Below, piece after piece: positions 17,719-23,966 of a stretch of 42,387 nucleotides of DNA (position 1 is its first letter; each line of letters begins with the position of its first letter). The notes under the pieces are model-generated. The model saw nothing but the letters and a program-made list of their open reading frames with translations. It was not told the DNA's origin and did not search any database. Made by a program: the position numbers and the translations under genes. The stretch covers positions 1 to 42,387 of the forward strand of contig NZ_JAGEVG010000029.1 of the NCBI RefSeq assembly GCF_017581925.1, written 5' to 3'. Source of the DNA: Gelidibacter pelagius (GTDB lineage: Bacteria > Bacteroidota > Bacteroidia > Flavobacteriales > Flavobacteriaceae).

Positions 17719-18768
17719 ATGATCAAACGTACCAAATCCTCCATCTCAAAAGCGATACTCCATAAAGTTGGCAATAAGTTTAATAGTACTAAAAATGCCT
17801 TTTCCGAACAGGAATTGGAGTTTGATGAAGTCAGCTATGACTTGATGTTAGGTTATTTGCTACGCCCGTTTGGTAGTTTGGTAGAGAGTTATCGGTTTAA
17901 TCACCATTCTAACATCAATCTCAATGAAATCAACACGTACGCAACACAGTTGTTTGCTGACGAAAGCAACTTTATAGAAATCTCAAAACACGTGGTCACG
18001 CATTTGTTCGAGCAAAGTAATTCTGCACAAATAAAAACGGGAGATGTGTTGGTATGTGTTTTTGAGGACATTCAATATGACGATATGTTCGTCAAAGCAA
18101 TCGGGATCTTCAAAATTGAAAACAGAGCAGAATTCTTCCAAACTTACTTGGAAAACAACAGTTATGACCTGATCACCCAAAAAGGAATTCCAACCAAAAA
18201 AGTAGACAAGGGCTGTCTCATCTTAAACACTTCAGACACAGAAGGCAATATCATCCTGAGCGTTGACAATAACTCTTACGACACCCAATACTGGATCAAG
18301 CATTTTCTCAACATAAAGTATCCAGATGACCATAACCAACACACAAAAAACTACATTGAACTCTGTAGGGATTTTTCCGAAGACGTTTTAAAACCGAGTT
18401 TAGGCCTTCAGGAAAAAAGCACGTTCTTGGCTAAGACCATTGATTTTTTCAAGGAAAACGAAGTGATCAACGTTGAGAACTTTAAAGATGATGTCTTTGA
18501 TGATGACAAGTATAAAGAGCTTTTTGACGATTATAAAAAAGGCTTTGAAACCGATCATGCCTTAATCATCCGCAACCAGTTTGATGTTTCTGAGAATGTC
18601 CTGAAAAAACAAAGACAGAAGATTAAAACGGAAATTAAACTAGACACCAACATCCAGATTAAATTAGATGTAGACGCACCTGACGCTTCAGCCGAATATT
18701 TAGAACGCGGCTATGATGACATTAAGAAAATGCATTATTACAAGGTGTTTTTTAATGAGGAAAGCTAA
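17719..18768 (+). CDS. Nucleoid-associated protein (NdpA/YejK family)
   Basis: 349 aa, close to the usual length of the 37-kDa nucleoid-associated protein family (PF04245). The N-terminus ISKAILHKVGNK, the segment TGDVLVCVFEDIQYDDMFVKAIGIFKIENR, and the late FFKENEVINVENFKDDVF are typical. Family members are found on bacterial nucleoids, but their biochemical role is poorly defined. The protein has no signal peptide and is acidic, consistent with a cytosolic location. It is transcribed alone from its own promoter, after a terminator, and faces the convergent lipB operon. Confidence 0.88.
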   Translation: MIKRTKSSISKAILHKVGNKFNSTKNAFSEQELEFDEVSYDLMLGYLLRPFGSLVESYRFNHHSNINLNEINTYATQLFADESNFIEISKHVVTHLFEQSNSAQIKTGDVLVCVFEDIQYDDMFVKAIGIFKIENRAEFFQTYLENNSYDLITQKGIPTKKVDKGCLILNTSDTEGNIILSVDNNSYDTQYWIKHFLNIKYPDDHNQHTKNYIELCRDFSEDVLKPSLGLQEKSTFLAKTIDFFKENEVINVENFKDDVFDDDKYKELFDDYKKGFETDHALIIRNQFDVSENVLKKQRQKIKTEIKLDTNIQIKLDVDAPDASAEYLERGYDDIKKMHYYKVFFNEES

Positions 18769-18777
18769 TGGGATTTT

Positions 18778-18872
18778 CGATTTTTGATTGACGATTTTTG
18801 ATTGACGATCTAAGATTTAAGATTGATTTACAATTGACAGACTGAAGACTGCCGACTGCCAACTGGAGACTG
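18778..18872. repeat. Short tandem and GACTG-type low-complexity repeats
   Basis: Two perfect adjacent copies of CGATTTTTGATTGA (18778-18791 and 18792-18805) are followed by degenerate GATTTAAGATTGA, then by a run of GACTG-based words (18840-18872). The latter share the pattern GACTGAAGWCTGCCRACTG with 20552 onward. The tract fills the gap between two convergent genes. Confidence 0.6.
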
Positions 18873-18875
18873 ATC

Positions 18876-19355
18876 CTATTCCGAGATATTTCCTCTGATA
18901 TCTTCAATCTCAGAATGACGATGTGCATATTTGTGAATACCGATTAACTTATTGAGATAGATAGCTTCAAAAACTGTCCATGCACCTGCAATGAACATGG
19001 GTATGATAACTACCAGTAAAACCATTGTGTTTTTCTCTGCTGGAAACTTGTATATGAGATGGATTATAAAAAAGGAGAATAGAATATAAGCACATCCAAA
19101 AGCAATATCTAAAATCCAAAACAACGGATTTACTTTTGGTAAATTCTCCTCATTTTTGAGTAATCTATAGAAGCTTTTGGTTTTAAAATGAAAAATAAAA
19201 CTGCCAATCCCCAAAGCTGTCATCCCAATCGGGATCCACATCGACGCTTCAAATTTCAGTTCTTCAAACACTAGGATATAAGAAATCAGACCTCCAGGAA
19301 ACAGTGCTAAGGGCACGACTAAAACCAACAAAATAATTTTTTGAAGGTGTCCCAT
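18876..19355 (-). CDS. Small four-helix membrane protein coupled to lipB
   Basis: 159 aa, not recognised as a named family. It has four strongly hydrophobic segments (about residues 5-28, 38-56, 80-104 and 111-130), so it is an inner-membrane protein. Short basic loops follow the second and fourth helices, and the C-terminus is charged (HRHSEIEDIRGN). The ATG lies only 2 nt after the lipB stop codon, so it is co-transcribed and probably translationally coupled to lipB. Nothing in it indicates a catalytic function. A link to lipoate metabolism is suggested only by position. Confidence 0.75.
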   Translation of the reverse strand: MGHLQKIILLVLVVPLALFPGGLISYILVFEELKFEASMWIPIGMTALGIGSFIFHFKTKSFYRLLKNEENLPKVNPLFWILDIAFGCAYILFSFFIIHLIYKFPAEKNTMVLLVVIIPMFIAGAWTVFEAIYLNKLIGIHKYAHRHSEIEDIRGNISE

Positions 19356-19357
19356 AT

Positions 19358-20074
19358 TTAAAACACACTCTTTTTATGATGAGGCACGGCTTCAAACAAA
19401 TCCATAAAGTGCTTTAAAAGTTTAGCCTTCAATTCGGATTCGTTCACCTTATCCACACCTAATTCAACATTCAAAGTTGTAACAGCTTTACCACGAATGC
19501 CACACGGAATGATATTGTCAAAATAGCCCAAATCGGCATTTACGTTCAATGCAAAACCGTGCATCGTAACCCATCTGCTTGCTCTGACACCCATGGCACA
19601 GATCTTCCGTGCAAAAGGCGTCCCTACACCTAACCAAACACCTGTTTCTCCCGGACTTCGCTCTGCTTTAAGTCCGTACTCCATTAATGTCAAAATGATC
19701 ATTTCCTCCAGTAATCGCAAGTATTTATGAATATCAGTAAAAAAGTTCTCCAAGTCCAGAATCGGATAACCTACAATTTGCCCTGGACCGTGATAAGTTA
19801 TATCTCCTCCCCTATTTATTTTATAAAAAGTAGCACCTTTTTGGGTAAGCTGCTCTTCATTCAACAACAGATGTGAGAAATCTCCACTTTTCCCCAATGT
19901 ATACACATGTGGATGCTCGACAAATAGGAAGTAGTTTTGTGTTTCTAAGTTGGCGTCTTCTCTTTTATTCTTGATTTTGGCATCTATAACAGACTTGAAT
20001 AAACTTTCTTGGTAATCCCAAGTCGTTTTATAATCATTATGGCCTAAATCTTGAACTTCGACTATTTTATTCAT
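19358..20074 (-). CDS. lipB: Octanoyltransferase (lipoate biosynthesis)
   Basis: 238 aa. LipB moves octanoyl groups from acyl carrier protein onto the lipoyl domains of 2-oxoacid dehydrogenases and the glycine cleavage H protein. The family signature RGGDITYHGPGQ is at 88-99; the active-site lysine is K157 (ARKICAMGVR), followed by SRWVTMHGFALNV; and the acyl-carrying cysteine is C191 (IIPCGI). A cytosolic enzyme of normal length. A -7 box TAATTTTG (20080-20087) ends only about 5 nt before the ATG, implying a very short leader or leaderless mRNA. It is divergent from lysS about 1 kb away and leads a two-gene unit with a membrane protein. Confidence 0.97.
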   Translation of the reverse strand: MNKIVEVQDLGHNDYKTTWDYQESLFKSVIDAKIKNKREDANLETQNYFLFVEHPHVYTLGKSGDFSHLLLNEEQLTQKGATFYKINRGGDITYHGPGQIVGYPILDLENFFTDIHKYLRLLEEMIILTLMEYGLKAERSPGETGVWLGVGTPFARKICAMGVRASRWVTMHGFALNVNADLGYFDNIIPCGIRGKAVTTLNVELGVDKVNESELKAKLLKHFMDLFEAVPHHKKSVF

Positions 20075-20079
20075 AGTTA

Positions 20080-20087
20080 CAAAATTA
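20080..20087 (-). promoter_or_regulatory. -7 box of lipB
   Basis: TAATTTTG on the minus strand, a perfect TAnnTTTG match, 5 nt upstream of the lipB ATG. No clear TTG -33 box was seen. It predicts a leaderless or nearly leaderless transcript. Confidence 0.45.
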
Positions 20088-20383
20088 AACTATTTTAGAT
20101 GGAAGATGTACAGAGTGACGTCAAAAAAAAAGATGTGACGAATGGTTTTAATGAGTCTCATGGAGCGTCACGGCATTCTTCAAAGAAAACCAGATCGTTC
20201 TCAAAATTCGTGTTTAAATAGTTTACGGTGTTTGTCTATTAAAAGAAATTTAATTGTATAATTATATCAGGATTTATTCTTTAACCTGTATAGCTATTTA
20301 AGGATGGGTCACCTCCGTATCAAGTTCGTGTCTCCTTCGTGTCTACCTATTTCGTGTCAAATTCGCATCAAGACACTCAATAG

Positions 20384-20427
20384 ATACTCCATGGATAGTG
20401 TATGGATACTCCATGGATAGTGTATGG
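20384..20427. repeat. Two perfect tandem copies of a 22-bp unit
   Basis: The unit begins ATACTCCATGG and ends TAGTGTATGG. Copies are 20384-20405 and 20406-20427, identical and adjacent, followed by a partial third (ATGATGTATGG). Such a tract could vary in copy number between strains. Confidence 0.8.
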
Positions 20428-20539
20428 ATGATGTATGGATATGAACTTTGAATTATAAGGTCCATCAGACTTTTTTCAGATAGCAAGGATGGAAAAGCTT
20501 ACCAAGCCCGAAGTATCTCAAAAACGAACGATATTCGTT

Positions 20540-20580
20540 GACTGAGACCGAGACTGAAGTCTGCCAACTGAAGACCCGCC
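20540..20580. repeat. GACTG-type intergenic repeat, related to 18840-18872
   Basis: The segment carries GACTGAGACC, then GACTGAAGTCTGCCAACTG and AAGAC, matching the tract at 18840-18872 in pattern. The two copies flank the lipB operon on either side. Confidence 0.5.
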
Positions 20581-20625
20581 CCGAACGTGCCTTATCGGTA
20601 CGGGCAGGCTGCGAACTGAAACACC

Positions 20626-20784
20626 CTATCGCTTCGGATTGTTCAATATCACCAGTGCCGCAATAACTCCAGGGACCCATCCACAAAGCCATAATAAAAA
20701 GACAATAACGATAGAGCCACACCCCCGGTCAAGAACCGCTAAAGGTGGACAAAAAATAGAAAGAATGACCCTCCAAATACTCAT
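20626..20784 (-). CDS. Pmp3/YqaE (UPF0057) family membrane peptide
   Basis: 52 aa, below common gene-calling cut-offs. The translation begins MSIWRVILSIFCPPLAVLD, continues RGCGSIVIVFLLWLCGW, and ends VPGVIAALVILNNPKR. This is an excellent match to the Pmp3 family: FxPPLAV, the conserved GCG and GW(V/I)PGxIxA motifs, and two transmembrane helices. In yeast and plants these peptides affect membrane potential and salt tolerance; bacterial members are often stress-induced. It starts at the ATG at 20784 and is preceded by AT-rich DNA without a recognised promoter. A longer ORF (20465-20722) overlaps it in another frame and is spurious. Confidence 0.9.
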   Translation of the reverse strand: MSIWRVILSIFCPPLAVLDRGCGSIVIVFLLWLCGWVPGVIAALVILNNPKR

Positions 20785-21045
20785 GATTTTAATGATTTTT
20801 GATGATTGATAGACCTCCTGTTTAAGTTGGTGTGCTAATAAGACGCATAAACGTCCAATATGTTACGGGAACATCCCTAAAAAACAGTCGCCTTAAAAAC
20901 TGAAGACACTGCAAAAATCATTAAAAAATCGAAATACACACCCAAAAACAAATAATTTCACCACTAATGAAAAACTTTCCTTCATTAATCCGCCAAAAAG
21001 CCAATCTATCCTTGTAAGTAAGATGTTTAATTTTCAAAAAAAGTG
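20785..21045. other. Non-coding gap between the Pmp3 gene and lysS
   Basis: About 260 bp separating two divergent genes. It should hold the promoter of the Pmp3 gene, but no clear TAnnTTTG box was found on that strand. No hairpin or ORF of note was seen. Confidence 0.4.
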
Positions 21046-21053
21046 TAATTTTG
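21046..21053 (+). promoter_or_regulatory. -7 box of lysS
   Basis: TAATTTTG, a perfect TAnnTTTG box, 19 nt before the lysS ATG (21073). The -33 position shows no obvious TTG. Confidence 0.5.
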
Positions 21054-21072
21054 CACATTAAAATTTAACAGC

Positions 21073-22761
21073 ATGCAACTTTCAGAACAAGAACTCATTC
21101 GAAGAGAAAAATTAGTCACATTACGTGAGATGGGTATTAATCCCTATCCAGCCGATTTATATCCTGTGGACCATACCTCCAAACAGGTGAAAGAGCAATT
21201 TGAAGAAGGCAAGAAGGTTGTTATTGCTGGCCGATTGATGTCCGTAAGAGTCCAAGGAAAGGCAAGTTTTGCCCAGATACAAGACTCTGAAGGGAGAATC
21301 CAAGCGTATTTTAACCGGGATGAAATCTGTCCTGGAGATGATAAATCCTTATACAACGAAGTATTTAAAAAGCTGTTGGATTTTGGGGATTTCATCGGGA
21401 TTGAAGGCGAACTATTCACAACTCAAGTTGGCGAGAAAACAGTAAAAGTTAAAAACTTCACTTTACTAAGCAAATCTTTAAAACCCTTGCCACTACCTAA
21501 GGAAAAAGATGGTGTGATCTATGATGCATTTACAGATCCTGAGCAACGCTATAGACAACGTTATGCCGATTTGGTAGTCAACCCGAACGTTAAAAAAGTA
21601 TTTATCAAACGTACCAAGTTATATACTGCCATGCGTCAATTTTTTAATGATGCTGGCTACTTTGAGGTAGAAACTCCTGTTTTGCAACCCATTCCTGGAG
21701 GCGCAGCGGCACGTCCGTTTGTAACGCACCACAACAGTTTGGACATTCCGTTGTACATGCGGATTGCCAACGAGCTTTACCTAAAACGCCTCATTGTTGG
21801 TGGCTTTGACGGCGTTTATGAGTTTTCAAAAAACTTCAGAAACGAAGGCATGGACCGAACGCACAATCCGGAGTTTACAGCGATGGAAATTTACGTGTCC
21901 TACAAAGATTACAATTGGATGATGCACTTTTGTGAGGAGCTGTTAGAGCATTGTGCTATTGCCGTAAACGGTACAACCGAAGCGACTTTTGGTGAGCACA
22001 AAATCGACTTTAAAGCACCTTACGCTCGTGTCACCATGACGGATTCCATTAAGCATTTTACTGGTTTTGACATTACAGGAAAATCTGAAGATGAGATCAG
22101 AAAAGCGGCTCAAGATATGGGCATTGCTGTGGATGAAACGATGGGTAAAGGTAAATTGATCGATGAAATTTTTGGTGAAAAGTGTGAAGGCAATTATATC
22201 CAACCCACATTCATTACCGATTATCCAAAGGAAATGAGTCCGTTGTGTAAAGAACATCGCAACAATCCGGAACTCACCGAGCGTTTTGAACTGATGGTCT
22301 GTGGTAAGGAAATAGCGAATGCATATTCTGAATTGAACGATCCTATTGACCAACGCGAACGTTTTGAACACCAAATGGAATTGGCTCAAAAAGGGGATGA
22401 TGAAGCTACTGAGATGATTGATTACGATTTCTTACGGGCCTTAGAATACGGAATGCCTCCAACATCAGGAATGGGGATCGGTATGGATCGTCTGATCATG
22501 TACTTGACCAATAACCAATCCATACAAGAAGTATTGTTCTTCCCGCAAATGAAGCCGGAAAAGAAAGCCGTAGCAATGACTGATGAAGAAAAAGCTGTGC
22601 TGACCCTTCTAAAATCTAACGCTCCTGTTGATTTAAATACCTTAAAAGCCCAATCAGGATTGAGCAACAAAAAATGGGATTTAACAATAAAAGGCCTGAC
22701 AAAAAATAAACTCGCCAAAGTGGAAAAAACTGAAGCTGGTTTATTCGTGGATATCATATAA
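21073..22761 (+). CDS. lysS: Lysyl-tRNA synthetase, class II
   Basis: 562 aa. The N-terminal anticodon-binding OB fold (about 50-135; VVIAGRLMSVRVQGKASFAQIQD) is followed by the class II catalytic core: motif 1 near 195-210 (YFEVETPVLQPIPGG), motif 2 at 255-274 (FRNEGMDRTHNPEFTAMEIY), and motif 3 in the GMGIGMDRLIMYL region. From about residue 497 there is a C-terminal extension of about 65 residues (TDEEKAVLTLLK..LSNKKWDLTIKGL) that resembles a small helix-turn-helix module. Such an extension is common in Bacteroidota LysRS and absent from E. coli. It charges tRNA-Lys in the cytosol. A membrane EEP-family gene starts 4 nt downstream, so the two probably form an operon. Confidence 0.97.
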   Translation: MQLSEQELIRREKLVTLREMGINPYPADLYPVDHTSKQVKEQFEEGKKVVIAGRLMSVRVQGKASFAQIQDSEGRIQAYFNRDEICPGDDKSLYNEVFKKLLDFGDFIGIEGELFTTQVGEKTVKVKNFTLLSKSLKPLPLPKEKDGVIYDAFTDPEQRYRQRYADLVVNPNVKKVFIKRTKLYTAMRQFFNDAGYFEVETPVLQPIPGGAAARPFVTHHNSLDIPLYMRIANELYLKRLIVGGFDGVYEFSKNFRNEGMDRTHNPEFTAMEIYVSYKDYNWMMHFCEELLEHCAIAVNGTTEATFGEHKIDFKAPYARVTMTDSIKHFTGFDITGKSEDEIRKAAQDMGIAVDETMGKGKLIDEIFGEKCEGNYIQPTFITDYPKEMSPLCKEHRNNPELTERFELMVCGKEIANAYSELNDPIDQRERFEHQMELAQKGDDEATEMIDYDFLRALEYGMPPTSGMGIGMDRLIMYLTNNQSIQEVLFFPQMKPEKKAVAMTDEEKAVLTLLKSNAPVDLNTLKAQSGLSNKKWDLTIKGLTKNKLAKVEKTEAGLFVDII

Positions 22762-22765
22762 TATT

Positions 22766-23668
22766 ATGATGAAAACTTTTGTAATACTTAGAGCATGTGC
22801 ATTATTTGCATATGCTCTTTTATTACTTACACATTTCATCTTAAAAGATCACTTCCAATTTCTTCAAATTATTTTCTATGCTTTTCCCCTGCCTATTTTA
22901 ATTTTTATTGGAAGCATTATTACCATTTTATTTTATAGGCAAAAAGCATATTTCATCTTTTTAATCTGCCTGACTATAGGTCTAACTGGAGTTTGGTTCA
23001 ACAATTCTTATATTTTCCCAAGGACTGTCACAATTCCCCAAGATGCAACGTCAGTCATATTTTGGAATGCTGCCGACAGAGTGACAATCCCGATAGAAAT
23101 CCTCTCAAAAACCATCAAAAAAATACAGCCTGACATCATCGCTCTCGTCGAAACAGAACACGCGACCGAAGCAGACATTCTACAGCTCTCAAAAGAGTTT
23201 CCTGTTTATGAATTTAGCATACTTGAAGGCAATATGATGATTGGTATTAAAGGCCATATCATAAACATCACCTATGAAGCTGAAGAATATTGTTATCACA
23301 TCAATTTTGTGGAGATACAACTAAATAAAAGTTCATTATTAGTTGCTCTTACAGACACTTTTCAAAGTCCAACAATGGATAAACGAAAAACGTTCGAAAC
23401 CATATTACAGTTAGTTTCTGAAAGAAATGCAGATCTTATTGTTGGTGATTTCAACACGCCGTATGAAAGCATTCATTTTAGAACTTTTGACATTGACTAC
23501 ATTAGCTTTCGAGACTATGGACAAGGATTTACTGCGACTTGGCCCTTCGGAATTCCTCTACTTGAGATTGACCAAATTTATTCGTCTAAGTCGCTACCCC
23601 CTCTACTTCTTCAAAAACATCATTATAATGTTTCTGATCATGCCATGCTGGTTGGATATTTTAAATAA
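22766..23668 (+). CDS. Membrane-anchored endonuclease/exonuclease/phosphatase (EEP) family protein
   Basis: 300 aa. Three hydrophobic helices lie in the first 80 residues. An EEP-fold domain follows, recognisable from the asparagine in IFWNAAD, the metal-binding glutamate in DIIALVETE, the IVGDFNTP motif, EIDQIYSS and the terminal VSDHAMLVGYF. Proteins of this fold are metal-dependent hydrolases of phosphodiesters or phosphomonoesters, including nucleases and lipid phosphatases. With this N-terminus the active domain probably faces the periplasm. The substrate is unknown. It starts 4 nt after lysS (a second ATG follows at once at 22769) and is probably expressed with it. Confidence 0.8.
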   Translation: MMKTFVILRACALFAYALLLLTHFILKDHFQFLQIIFYAFPLPILIFIGSIITILFYRQKAYFIFLICLTIGLTGVWFNNSYIFPRTVTIPQDATSVIFWNAADRVTIPIEILSKTIKKIQPDIIALVETEHATEADILQLSKEFPVYEFSILEGNMMIGIKGHIINITYEAEEYCYHINFVEIQLNKSSLLVALTDTFQSPTMDKRKTFETILQLVSERNADLIVGDFNTPYESIHFRTFDIDYISFRDYGQGFTATWPFGIPLLEIDQIYSSKSLPPLLLQKHHYNVSDHAMLVGYFK

Positions 23669-23966
23669 TACTCTTGCAACACGTGTTAATAGGTCTTCCG
23701 AATATCTATTGAATATGAAGATAAAGACTCGACAGGCATACTTTTAAATGTGCAACCTTATTCTTGGACGGCTTTCTTTTCACTTCAACAGTTACCACAT
23801 AGAGATAGCAATCAATAGCTTATGGGCGCTATATTATATATCTTTTTTTTGACTACAAAAAACCATACGATCAATAGTTAAATAAATATTAAAATATTTT
23901 GCAACACCCTATGAATGTTAGGTATTCCGTATTTTCACTTTTTTAAATTTCTAAACTCCTAACATT
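23669..23966. other. Intergenic gap before the zinc metalloprotease gene
   Basis: About 300 bp, AT-rich. A 10-bp palindrome AACACGTGTT is at 23678-23687, just past the EEP gene stop. A near-match to a -7 box (ATATTTTGC near 23896-23904) is the best promoter candidate for the next gene, but it is weak. No gene or clear terminator was seen. Confidence 0.4.

Larger units (their letters stand above)
20222..20625. other. Repeat-rich non-coding gap between lipB and the Pmp3 gene
   Basis: About 400 bp without a convincing gene. It contains three copies of TTCGTGTC (20325-20332, 20336-20343, 20351-20358), two tandem 22-bp units (20384-20427), a GACTG-type repeat tract (about 20540-20580), and a hairpin CGTGCC-ttatc-GGTACG near 20587-20602. 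The base composition varies sharply along it, typical of accumulated intergenic repeats. Confidence 0.5.

Noticed and set aside
20465-20722. Minus-strand ORF of 85 codons
   Set aside because: It overlaps the Pmp3 gene in another frame and runs through repeat sequence; its translation resembles no protein, whereas the overlapping 52-aa frame is a clear family member.
21943-22389. Minus-strand ORF of 148 codons inside lysS
   Set aside because: Shadow frame of a well-conserved gene; the encoded sequence has no recognisable motif.
23427-23747. Plus-strand ORF of 106 codons overlapping the end of the EEP gene
   Set aside because: It overlaps the GDFN and SDH motifs of the EEP frame and has no features of its own; out-of-frame shadow.
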